NCBI GenBank assembly: GCA_002085035.1
Contig: MZGM01000065.1
Span: forward strand, 1-6,965
Origin: Candidatus Zhuqueibacterota bacterium 4484_219
GTDB lineage: Bacteria; Zhuqueibacterota; JdFR-76; 4484-219
Length of the DNA stretch: 6,965 nt
Reading direction: 5' to 3'
Below the pieces are notes generated by a model, which was given only the letters and a program-made list of their open reading frames with translations, did no database searches and had not been told where the DNA came from. Positions 1-6,291 of the stretch are shown piece by piece; the stretch's first letter is position 1, and the number at the start of each line of letters is the position of its first letter. Made by a program: the position numbers and the translations under genes.

Positions 1-1505
1 TAATTATTGGTATTGGATTAACCGTTCGATGGGACACAACCAAACCAGGGGTGGCTCTGTACTATCCCAGACCAGTAGAAAAAAGTATCGTTTTGGGTTC
101 ACAAAAAGAATCTTCGACTGCTGTTTTGCAGCTCCAGAATACCGAGCGTGCTTTTACTGCTGTTGCCCAAGAAGTGCTCCCTACTGTAGTCAGCATTTCT
201 GCTGTGCAGCGAGTAAACTATTCCGACCTATCACCCTATCCAAATAAACACAAAGACTTTTGGGATTATTTCAATGAGAAATTTTTCTTTCGCTTCAAAA
301 CACCTAAGGAATTCCGGCAGGGAGGAGTTGGTTCGGGAATAATCGTTAATCCCAAGGGCTATATCTTGACCAATACTCACGTGGTAAGCCATGCCGAAAA
401 TATTAAAGTAAGGCTTTACGACGATCGCACTTTCAAAGCTAAACTTATCGGGATTGACCCCTTAACTGAGGTCGCGGCAGTGAAAATCGAAGCCCAAGAT
501 CTGCCAGTTGCTAAGTTGGGGAACTCCGACTCTGTAGAAGTGGGACAGTGGGTATTGGCGGTAGGGAATCCTTTAGAGCTGTCGTTTACTGTGACCGCTG
601 GTATTGTCAGTGCCGTCGGCCGTCAGGTGCAGATTATTACCGACAATTTTGGCATCGAAAACTACATCCAAACCGATGCGGTTATTAACCCTGGTAATAG
701 CGGAGGTGCTCTGGTTAATCTCAGAGCTGAAGTTATTGGAGTAAATACTGCGATCAAAACTCGCAGCGGCTATTACGAAGGCTATGGATTCGCAATTCCC
801 ATCAATCTGGCAAAAAGAATTATGGAAGATTTAATTACTAAAGGGCGAGTAGTACGGCCGTATTTGGGAATTGCTATGTTACCAATGGATGAAAAAAAGG
901 CAAAGGTGTATGGTCTGGAAAAACTGAAAAATCGGGGTGTGTTTATCGACAATGTGTTGAAGGATGGTCCGGCAAAAGATGCTGGAATTCGTCCAGAAGA
1001 CATTTTATTAGAATTAGATGGACAGAGTATTAATCGCCCAAATGAGGTGCAGAGTTACATAGCACGCCATAAACCAGGTGAGATAGTTCAACTTACTCTC
1101 TGGCGTAGCGGCAAAAAGTTGACCATTTCTGTGACTTTAGCAGAACGTGAATTACCCCCATTTAGCAATTTAACAGAATCTGAAAGTGAAGAAAATAAAC
1201 AGAAACACAGTAATCTTGGGGTCAAATTTCGGTCGTTAACTCGCCAGGAGGCCAGAGAGTTGGGTGGTACCGATGAGAATGTTCGCCACGGCAAAGGGGT
1301 AGTAGTGGAAGAAGTAGAAGCATTTAGTGCTGCCTATGATGCTGGTTTGCAACGGGGGGACATCATACTTGAAGCTAATCATCAACGAATTGGTAATGCT
1401 AACAGTTTAGAAAAGCTCATCCGCCGTGCCAAATCCGGAGACATACTAACCCTTCTGGTATTGCGTGCCAACAATAGAACCCATCTGTTTTTGGAAATCC
1501 CTTAA
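1..1505 (+). CDS. degP: Do-type HtrA/DegP serine protease, 5'-truncated by window start
   Basis: This is an envelope protease/chaperone of the HtrA family, which in bacteria degrades or refolds misfolded exported proteins. The frame is open to the window edge; the first full codon is at 3. The residues before the GTG at 51 read IIGIGLTVRWDTTKPGVA, the tail of a hydrophobic anchor or signal segment, so the real start lies upstream and GTG 51 is not it. Numbered from codon 51: a trypsin-like domain at about 30-265, with His110 in TNTHVV and Ser217 in NPGNSGGAL. PDZ1 is at about 268-365 and PDZ2 at about 388-484, each with the expected GVF/GVVV and AG..(P/R)(E/G)DI elements. An aromatic-rich loop (residues 67-82) matches the LA-loop position of DegP. 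The usual catalytic Asp of the T-D-(L/I/V)-A motif is Glu140 (GAG at 468-470). The C-terminus is complete. Family assignment is very secure; the choice between DegP and DegQ naming is not. Confidence 0.95.
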   Translation, partial: IIGIGLTVRWDTTKPGVALYYPRPVEKSIVLGSQKESSTAVLQLQNTERAFTAVAQEVLPTVVSISAVQRVNYSDLSPYPNKHKDFWDYFNEKFFFRFKTPKEFRQGGVGSGIIVNPKGYILTNTHVVSHAENIKVRLYDDRTFKAKLIGIDPLTEVAAVKIEAQDLPVAKLGNSDSVEVGQWVLAVGNPLELSFTVTAGIVSAVGRQVQIITDNFGIENYIQTDAVINPGNSGGALVNLRAEVIGVNTAIKTRSGYYEGYGFAIPINLAKRIMEDLITKGRVVRPYLGIAMLPMDEKKAKVYGLEKLKNRGVFIDNVLKDGPAKDAGIRPEDILLELDGQSINRPNEVQSYIARHKPGEIVQLTLWRSGKKLTISVTLAERELPPFSNLTESESEENKQKHSNLGVKFRSLTRQEARELGGTDENVRHGKGVVVEEVEAFSAAYDAGLQRGDIILEANHQRIGNANSLEKLIRRAKSGDILTLLVLRANNRTHLFLEIP

Positions 1506-1506
1506 A

Positions 1507-1677
1507 ATGGACAAATTTACCCTAAGAGGTATTATTTACAGCACTATCGGCATAGCTGGAATTAGCTACGAGCTCATTTTTCGTTCATCACCGGAATTGC
1601 TGGTTATTCTATTGTATTTCAGCCTTATCGTGATGGGAATGATTGCTATTTTTTATCTGAAAGAAAGAAAAAAATAA
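1507..1677 (+). CDS. Small two-helix membrane protein (56 aa), unknown function
   Basis: I do not recognise this protein. The ATG lies one base after the htrA stop, suggesting translational coupling; a modest GGAAA at 1493-1497 could serve as ribosome binding site. An upstream in-frame start at 1465 would only add residues overlapping the htrA end and has no better signal. The 56 residues contain two hydrophobic stretches, about 8-25 and 31-51, with a short turn RSSPE between them and a basic tail KERKK. By the positive-inside rule the C-terminus is probably cytoplasmic, giving a hairpin with both ends inside. Position suggests co-expression with the protease, perhaps as an accessory or regulator, but that is inferred from adjacency only. 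The clean start, stop and membrane pattern favour a real gene over a chance ORF. Confidence 0.6.
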   Translation: MDKFTLRGIIYSTIGIAGISYELIFRSSPELLVILLYFSLIVMGMIAIFYLKERKK

Positions 1678-1751
1678 ATTTAGTGAATTTTCCTCTTGCA
1701 TTTTTGGAATTAAATTCTTAATTTTGATTGTCTTTGTTCAAAAACATAAAT

Positions 1752-1759
1752 AAGGAGGT
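1752..1759 (+). promoter_or_regulatory. Strong Shine-Dalgarno of the HU gene
   Basis: AAGGAGGT lies 8 bases before the ATG at 1768. It is an almost perfect anti-16S complement, as expected for an abundant nucleoid protein, and it fixes the start. No convincing -35/-10 pair could be assigned in the AT-rich gap 1678-1751. Confidence 0.85.
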
Positions 1760-1767
1760 AGTGGCCG

Positions 1768-2076
1768 ATGAAAAAAACGATAACAAAACGTGAGGTTGCT
1801 AAACGTGTATCCAAAAAACTTGGAGAAAAGCTTCCCCGAGTGGAGAAGACTGTCTCAACATTGTTTACCACTCTGCGCGAGATTATGTCAGAGGCTAACC
1901 CCGAAGTACGAATTGAGATTCGTGATTTTGGGGTTTTTGAAGTTAAGACTACTAAAGCTAAACCAAAAGCACGTAACCCTCGCACCGGTGAGATTGTCTA
2001 CGTGCCACCACGTCGTAAGACGCATTTTAAACCAGGCAAACTTCTAAAAGAAGAATTAAAGAAACCATTAGAATAA
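1768..2076 (+). CDS. hup: HU/IHF-family nucleoid DNA-binding protein
   Basis: This is a small basic histone-like protein that binds and bends DNA as a dimer. The 102 residues start with MKKTITKREVAKRV, the helical dimerisation half typical of HU/IHF (helices about 5-17 and 22-42). The beta-arm half follows: IRDFGVFEV (51-59, the family's G-F-G-x-F position), RNPRTGE (69-75, the DNA-intercalating arm tip with its proline) and the closing FKPGKLLKEEL (87-97). Length is slightly above the usual 90-95, with the extra residues in the basic stretch TTKAKPKA before the arm and at the C-terminal tail. The ribosome binding site at 1752-1759 supports this start. It stands alone between the htrA pair and a terminator-like hairpin, so it may be its own transcription unit. 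The sequence does not show whether it behaves as HU (non-specific) or IHF (site-specific). Confidence 0.95.
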   Translation: MKKTITKREVAKRVSKKLGEKLPRVEKTVSTLFTTLREIMSEANPEVRIEIRDFGVFEVKTTKAKPKARNPRTGEIVYVPPRRKTHFKPGKLLKEELKKPLE

Positions 2077-2150
2077 ATTCAGCAAGACCTCTTCATACCA
2101 ACTATTTTTGCCTCTCGAAATTCTGTTAATTTTACTTAATATAGAGAGAG

Positions 2151-2185
2151 AAAGGCATGACTGTTTTTGTGGTCGATGCCTTTTT
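2151..2185 (+). terminator. Rho-independent-type terminator hairpin after the HU gene
   Basis: AAAGGCATGAC (2151-2161) pairs with GTC-g-ATGCCTTT (2172-2183), giving 11 base pairs with one bulged G, a loop of about 10 bases, and a T run (2181-2185) that overlaps the arm. It lies 75 bp after the HU stop and 75 bp before the aminotransferase start, so it most simply ends the HU transcript. Because it lies in the leader of the next gene it could also work as an attenuator. Confidence 0.65.
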
Positions 2186-2195
2186 ATATTTGTAG
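2157..2195 (+). CDS. Possible 12-codon leader peptide across the hairpin
   Basis: ATG at 2157 opens a 12-residue ORF (MTVFVVDAFLYL) ending at TAG 2193-2195. It is preceded by a purine-rich GAGAGAG (2144-2150) at usable distance. The ORF runs through the loop and right arm of the hairpin at 2151-2185, the arrangement of a translation-controlled attenuator ahead of an aminotransferase gene. It is short enough to be chance, and the peptide is not a run of one amino acid (three Val, two Phe, two Leu), so this is a tentative call. Confidence 0.2.
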   Translation: MTVFVVDAFLYL

Positions 2196-2241
2196 CAGTA
2201 AATTGAAAATTCGTTTTATTGCGGTTTTGGTTCTAATTAAT

Positions 2242-2249
2242 GAGGAGAG
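2242..2249 (+). promoter_or_regulatory. Shine-Dalgarno that sets the aminotransferase start
   Basis: GAGGAGAG lies 10 bases before ATG 2260. The reading frame is open back to a GTG at 2167, but that start would lie inside the terminator-like hairpin and would add about 31 residues unlike the family N-terminus. The site therefore supports 2260. Confidence 0.7.
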
Positions 2250-2259
2250 TTTTAGAGCT

Positions 2260-3435
2260 ATGAGTGAGGAGTTCCCAAGAATTAAGCGTTTACCACCTTA
2301 TGTTTTCGATATCGTTAATAAACTCAAATATGAAGCAAGGGTCAGGGGAGAAGATATTGTTGATTTCGGCATGGGGAACCCCGACCAGCCTACCCCGCCA
2401 CACATTGTGGAAAAATTAATAGAGGTAGTAAAACGGAATGACACCCACCGCTATTCACAATCGCGAGGTATCCCTCGTTTACGAAAGGCTATCTGTAATT
2501 GGTATGCAAGACGTTATGGAGTCGAATTAGACCCTGAAAAAGAAGCGATTGTAACAATTGGTTCTAAAGAAGGAATTGCTCATCTGGCTTTGTCGGTCGT
2601 TGAACCAGGCGATGTGGTTCTGGTTCCTAATCCAACTTATCCAATCCATTCATATAGTTTTGTGATTGCTGGAGCTGATATTCGTCATATTCCTGTTTTA
2701 GATGATTACGACTTTTTTGAGGAACTCGAGAAGGCAATCCGGCATTCATGGCCTACTCCAAAAGTTCTTGTACTCAACTTTCCAGCAAATCCGACCACCC
2801 AATGTGTGGATCTTGATTTTTTTGAAAAAGTTGTTCAAATTGCAAAGGAAAACAAAATTTGGGTCATACAAGATTTAGCCTATGCTGATATTGTGTTTGA
2901 TGGATATCAGGCACCTTCAATCCTTCAAGTTTCGGGCGCTAAAGAATGCGCAGTAGAATTCTACACACTTTCCAAAAGTTACAATATGCCCGGATGGCGG
3001 GTTGGATTTTGCTGTGGAAATCAAAAGCTAATCGGCGCCCTCGCTCGCATGAAATCATATTTAGATTATGGAATTTTTACTCCCATTCAGGTGGCTGCGA
3101 TTGTGGCATTAGAGGGCGATCAGAAGTGTGTTACTGAAATATGTGACATGTACCGCTTGCGGCGAGATGCTCTCTGCCAAGGGCTCAACTCAATCGGTTG
3201 GAAAGTAAAAGTACCAAAGGCCACGATGTTTGTCTGGGCAAAGATCCCAGAACCTTTTGTCCAACAAGGGTCATTGGAATTTGCAAAACTCCTGCTACGG
3301 GAGGCAAAGGTGGCTGTTTCCCCTGGTATCGGATTTGGAGAATATGGGGACTCTTATGTCCGATTTGCTCTGATAGAGAATAAACAACGAACAAGACAGG
3401 CAATACGTGGCTTAAAACGATTGTTTGCTGGATAA
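2260..3435 (+). CDS. alaC: PLP-dependent aminotransferase, AlaC (alanine transaminase)-like
   Basis: This is a fold-type I aminotransferase of the aspartate aminotransferase superfamily. In the AlaC group the reaction is reversible amino transfer between glutamate and pyruvate, giving alanine in the cytosol. The 391 residues match the family length. Visible landmarks are the N-terminal RLPPYVFDIVNKLK, DFGMGNPD (35-42, substrate loop), NFPANPT (173-179, with Asn177), DLAYAD (205-210, Asp205 facing the pyridine nitrogen), the Schiff-base lysine Lys239 in TLSKSYNM, GWRVGF (Arg247, phosphate contact) and YVRFAL (Arg368, substrate carboxylate). The HDLAYAD-like and SKSYNM(A/P)GWR blocks are the features I associate with AlaC/YfdZ. 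Related enzymes include LL-diaminopimelate and methionine aminotransferases, so the substrate is less certain than the fold. It leads a tight unit with the amidase (12 bp gap). Confidence 0.88.
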   Translation: MSEEFPRIKRLPPYVFDIVNKLKYEARVRGEDIVDFGMGNPDQPTPPHIVEKLIEVVKRNDTHRYSQSRGIPRLRKAICNWYARRYGVELDPEKEAIVTIGSKEGIAHLALSVVEPGDVVLVPNPTYPIHSYSFVIAGADIRHIPVLDDYDFFEELEKAIRHSWPTPKVLVLNFPANPTTQCVDLDFFEKVVQIAKENKIWVIQDLAYADIVFDGYQAPSILQVSGAKECAVEFYTLSKSYNMPGWRVGFCCGNQKLIGALARMKSYLDYGIFTPIQVAAIVALEGDQKCVTEICDMYRLRRDALCQGLNSIGWKVKVPKATMFVWAKIPEPFVQQGSLEFAKLLLREAKVAVSPGIGFGEYGDSYVRFALIENKQRTRQAIRGLKRLFAG

Positions 3436-3440
3436 AGGGA
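3434..3440 (+). promoter_or_regulatory. Ribosome binding site of the amidase gene
   Basis: AAAGGGA overlaps the aminotransferase stop codon and lies 7 bases before ATG 3448. It supports that start over the out-of-frame ATG at 3443 and suggests translational coupling to the upstream gene. Confidence 0.55.
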
Positions 3441-3447
3441 TAATGGA

Positions 3448-4563
3448 ATGGAGTTTTTTATTGACTTGGACCACATTTTGAGTGTTATTCTCCGATTTTT
3501 GCCGCCAGCTCTACTATTGGAACGCATCCTGGAGTTTATCTCCTTGCTCTTTGAGTCAATCGGGCTATTCCGAGGAAATGCTGCTTTAATCGGTCGGATT
3601 GCTTCAATTAAACTATTGGAAAATCCCAAACAGGCCCAGAAAAATCGACTACGCAAGCAAGTAGTACTTCAAACCTTAGGTGCAATTATCGGCATCATTC
3701 TCTGCTGGAAAAGTGACTTACGTATTTTTTACCTGTTGGGTTTTCATCAAGGACAGATTGCCGATTGGATTGATATCTTCCTGTCAGGTATTTTAATTAG
3801 TGGTGGTACCGAACCGATTCACTCTCTAATTACATTTTTACAAAATGCTAAAGACCAAGCAAAATCTACTGCAGCTAAGTTGGCCGAAGAAGAACGCCAA
3901 CGCTTGGGACTTGCGATAGTTCCAGAGACTAAAGAGATTCCCATTGAATATAATGGTGGTCTGTATCCTGACCGGCCAGGTCATGGCCTGAGAGAGCATA
4001 ATCCCAGCTACATTGTTTATCATCATACTGCTACACATCATGATACTTCTTTTGATAGAATTGTAGCCATAGAGCGGAAAGAACGCCGTACCGCCAGTGG
4101 CAGACGTTATTCACTTGACCCATCCTACCATTGCGTTATTACTGGCGATGCAAAATATCATAACTATTGCCGTTGGGACAGCATTGGTTATCATTGCAAG
4201 AGAGGAAGGAAGGTTTCTAATGGTAATTCGCTGGGAATTGCATTAGTTGGAAATTTCGAAACCGACCCCAAGGTAAGAAATAATAATGCAGATGGAAAAT
4301 ATGGACCCAAAACACCCACTGAGGGACAGCTCGATATGGCAGCACAGGTAATCGCATTGTGGATGCTCTTATACGATATTGGGCTCCACAATATCTTACC
4401 CCATAGAGATGTCCTAAAAGGACATACAGTTTGTCCAGGAAGTAATTTCCCCCATGATTTGCTCAAGCGAAAAGTATCGACCATCTATGAGCAGTGGGCA
4501 AAATCCCCTGCAGCGCAACAAGAGTTGGCAGAGTTCAAGAAAAAGGAATTTATTTATGTGTAA
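3448..4563 (+). CDS. Membrane-anchored N-acetylmuramoyl-L-alanine amidase (Amidase_2/PGRP fold)
   Basis: This predicted peptidoglycan hydrolase would cut the bond between N-acetylmuramic acid and the L-alanine of the stem peptide. The catalytic half is about 165-350: IVYHHTATH (189-197, zinc His192 or His193), PSYHCVITGD (225-234), SLGIALVGNF (261-270), LPHRDV (317-322, zinc His319) and HTVCPG (326-331, zinc Cys329). The zinc set His/His/Cys is therefore complete. The N-terminal 140 residues are not a classical signal peptide. They hold hydrophobic or amphipathic stretches at about 8-41, a basic loop (61-70), a TM segment at about 71-87, and a glycine-rich segment at 106-132 with GGTEPIHSL. 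A charged linker (133-165) leads to the enzyme. The same membrane domain recurs in the next gene. If the GTEPIH segment is re-entrant or amphipathic rather than fully spanning, the enzyme would face the wall. Function of the catalytic half is well supported; the role of the membrane half is unknown. Confidence 0.88.
   Translation: MEFFIDLDHILSVILRFLPPALLLERILEFISLLFESIGLFRGNAALIGRIASIKLLENPKQAQKNRLRKQVVLQTLGAIIGIILCWKSDLRIFYLLGFHQGQIADWIDIFLSGILISGGTEPIHSLITFLQNAKDQAKSTAAKLAEEERQRLGLAIVPETKEIPIEYNGGLYPDRPGHGLREHNPSYIVYHHTATHHDTSFDRIVAIERKERRTASGRRYSLDPSYHCVITGDAKYHNYCRWDSIGYHCKRGRKVSNGNSLGIALVGNFETDPKVRNNNADGKYGPKTPTEGQLDMAAQVIALWMLLYDIGLHNILPHRDVLKGHTVCPGSNFPHDLLKRKVSTIYEQWAKSPAAQQELAEFKKKEFIYV
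4543..4548 (+). promoter_or_regulatory. Ribosome binding site inside the amidase 3' end
   Basis: AAGGAA lies 7 bases before ATG 4556 and inside the last codons of the amidase gene. It selects the ATG at 4556 over the in-frame ATG at 4454, whose extra 34 residues are polar, precede the signal peptide and overlap the amidase zinc-site end. Confidence 0.6.
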
Positions 4564-5170
4564 CCGTGAAAATATTCTACGATTATCTATCAGGCGAATA
4601 TGCCTATGCGTCGTTGGAATTTTAATAGCTTTACTTATTAGTGAGGTGGGGTTAGTAGTAGCCCAATCCTCAGAACCGCCGATTACTGAGGTTGCTGAAA
4701 CCCAGAGTGTTAAGGTGGTTGCCTTTTTCTTTGTTTTGTTAGTGCTGGCCACAATTCTGAATCGCCTGGTAGAAATTTTTATGATTTTCCTCAAATGGCT
4801 GTGGCCACGTTGGAAATTTCTTAATCGGATATGGTTATTTCTATGGAATAGAATCGAAAACAAGCTTCATGAGATTGATTCCCGACTAACAGAGGGTAAG
4901 AATCTGCAAGAACTTAAAGAAAAAGCTCGGGTGATGTTTATTCAAATATTGCTTTTCATTTTCGCTTCTTCGATTGGAGTGTTGGTCTGTATTCAATTAC
5001 GCCTTGGTATGCTGCAACAATTGAAGCTCATATCTACCAGTTCGGTGTTAGACCAGATTTTGACCGGGATTTTGGCTGGCTCGGGCACAGAGCCAATTCA
5101 TGCTTTGTTTCGCATTTTACAATCTAAAAAAGAAGTTAAAAAACTTTCGGCTATGCTTGGCAAACCATAG
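4556..5170 (+). CDS. Polytopic membrane protein with signal peptide and GTEPIH segment, unknown function
   Basis: I do not recognise this as a named family. From ATG 4556 the protein is 204 residues and overlaps the amidase stop by 8 bp, so the two are almost certainly translated from one message. Residues 1-36 look like a signal peptide: basic start with RR at 13-14, hydrophobic core 15-34, likely cleavage after VVA36. A TM segment follows (about 53-72), then an amphipathic Trp/Lys-rich stretch (73-100). After a charged, probably helical cytoplasmic section (100-126) comes a second TM (about 127-147). Last is a glycine-rich segment with LTGILAGSGTEPIHALF (169-185) and a basic tail. Residues about 66-196 line up with residues 22-140 of the neighbouring amidase. 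The layout suggests a small membrane partner of the amidase; holin-like behaviour is possible but unproven. Confidence 0.8.
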   Translation: MCNRENILRLSIRRICLCVVGILIALLISEVGLVVAQSSEPPITEVAETQSVKVVAFFFVLLVLATILNRLVEIFMIFLKWLWPRWKFLNRIWLFLWNRIENKLHEIDSRLTEGKNLQELKEKARVMFIQILLFIFASSIGVLVCIQLRLGMLQQLKLISTSSVLDQILTGILAGSGTEPIHALFRILQSKKEVKKLSAMLGKP

Positions 5171-5178
5171 TAGCTTAC

Positions 5179-6276
5179 TTACATAGTACTTTTCAGACTT
5201 GCCTTTTCAATCATTACATCAATGTCTTTCTGTAATTGTGGTGGTAATCCTTTTAGCCTTACATCCAAAAACCCTCGTACAATGAGCGAGGTGGCAGTGT
5301 CTTCGTCCAATCCCCTGGTCATAAGGTAATGGATTTCTTCGTCGGCGATCTTGCCTACCGCTGCTTCGTGGGAAAGGTCGGTTTGCGAGAAATTCCCTTT
5401 CAGTTCCGGCACAGCATGGATAGAACCTTCATCCCGTAGAAGCAGCCCGTTGCATTCCATATGTCCCCTGGTATTCGCCGCACTACCTTCCAAATATCCC
5501 CTGGCGATAATCTGTCCTCCACTGGAAACGGCGCGACTGATAATCTCGGCCTTGGCTTCTGGCTCTACCAACTTGGCTCCAGCCCCTATGTCGAAGTGTG
5601 AACCCTGAGGAGCATAGATTATTGAGTTGAATCGGGCTATGCCATTTTTCTTAACTGTTGCCATTGGATATGCTTGCACCAACTCAGCTGCAGTAAGAGC
5701 TATGTAGTTGGAAATAAAGGTCCCACTTGCTTCTAATAATGCAGCACTTCTGGGAAAAACCTGCACCTGAGGTGCCCAATCGTGAATCATGGTGTAGGAA
5801 AGTTTGGCGTTTTCTCCTATGTAAAACTCAGTTACACCTATGTGGCTTCCCTGTTTTATGTAGGCTGCAGTAGTACAACCAGTGATAATATGCAATTCTG
5901 AGTTGGGTTCAACCACAATAATGTTGTGAATCATCTGGGAAAATCTGTCAGTCTTGATGAAAAAACAAGATTGAACAGGTTGGGTTATTTTAGCCCCTGG
6001 AAATGCCCGGATGAAATACCCTACTGGAGGATGACTGGCGATTTGCTTTGTGTAGTTATCTTTTTCGTCGGGCACCAACCCAAAAGCAAGGTTTTCCACC
6101 CAGGAATACTTTTCTAAAGCTACTTTGAGGGGAAGTATTTCCAGACCCGCATCTTTTCTTTCTGAGGAAAGAATCTCATGGTCCTTAGTCAAAAAAGTCC
6201 CTGCCCGAGGTATGTCTCCCGTTGAATCATATCCCACCCTTTGAAGTTTCTGAATGTCGCTTTTAGACAACTTCAT
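5179..6276 (-). CDS. sufB: SufB-type Fe-S cluster assembly scaffold, short form
   Basis: This is the scaffold subunit on which SufC-type ATPases drive Fe-S cluster building in the cytosol. The 365 residues are far shorter than the roughly 495 of Escherichia coli SufB; the missing part is mostly N-terminal. The core beta-helix region is recognisable at about 115-300. The C-terminal SufB/SufD signature follows: LSHEAAVGKI (301-310), then ADEEIHYLMTRGLDEDTA (311-328) and IVRGFLD (332-338). Cys275 in HMECNGLLL lines up with the scaffold cysteine of SufB, His303-Glu304 with its conserved His-Glu pair, and Cys134 in ITGCTT with the sulfur-accepting cysteine. These matches are from memory of the family, not a computed alignment. 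They argue for SufB rather than SufD. It follows sufC by 15 bp with a strong ribosome binding site. Confidence 0.9.
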   Translation of the reverse strand: MKLSKSDIQKLQRVGYDSTGDIPRAGTFLTKDHEILSSERKDAGLEILPLKVALEKYSWVENLAFGLVPDEKDNYTKQIASHPPVGYFIRAFPGAKITQPVQSCFFIKTDRFSQMIHNIIVVEPNSELHIITGCTTAAYIKQGSHIGVTEFYIGENAKLSYTMIHDWAPQVQVFPRSAALLEASGTFISNYIALTAAELVQAYPMATVKKNGIARFNSIIYAPQGSHFDIGAGAKLVEPEAKAEIISRAVSSGGQIIARGYLEGSAANTRGHMECNGLLLRDEGSIHAVPELKGNFSQTDLSHEAAVGKIADEEIHYLMTRGLDEDTATSLIVRGFLDVRLKGLPPQLQKDIDVMIEKASLKSTM

Positions 6277-6280
6277 TACT

Positions 6281-6288
6281 CCCTCCTG
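6281..6288 (-). promoter_or_regulatory. Strong Shine-Dalgarno of sufB
   Basis: On the minus strand the gap between sufC and sufB reads CAGGAGGG, 4 bases before the ATG at 6276. It fills nearly the whole 15 bp spacer and shows that sufB is translated from its own site in a shared transcript. Confidence 0.75.
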
Positions 6289-6291
6289 TTT

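Noticed and set aside
1707..1717. Palindrome GAATT-A-AATTC before the HU gene
   Set aside because: Short, pure AT-rich core and single copy; no support as an operator.
1696..1752. Promoter candidates for the HU gene (TTGCAT at 1696 with TAATTT at 1719; TTGATT at 1724 with TAAATA at 1747)
   Set aside because: Both have weak -10 matches, and the second would overlap the ribosome binding site. AT-rich sequence gives such hits by chance.
2203..2237. Promoter for the aminotransferase (TTGAAA at 2203, TCTAAT at 2232)
   Set aside because: The spacer is 23 bp, too long, and the start point would fall on the ribosome binding site.
2167..2259. N-terminal extension of the aminotransferase from GTG 2167
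   Set aside because: The start lies in the hairpin loop, the added residues do not resemble the family, and GAGGAGAG sits just before ATG 2260.
3354..3656. 100-codon minus-strand ORF across the aminotransferase/amidase junction
   Set aside because: Antisense to strong coding frames on the plus strand; composition is that of a complement of hydrophobic coding sequence.
4414..4863. 149-codon minus-strand ORF opposite the amidase end and membrane gene
   Set aside because: It lies antisense to two well-supported genes, has no family resemblance and no ribosome binding site that I can see; it is most simply a shadow frame.
5151..5195. Bidirectional terminator between the convergent membrane gene and sufB (CTATG...CATAG)
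   Set aside because: Only a 5 bp stem and no proper T tract on either strand; termination may be factor-dependent or lie inside the genes.
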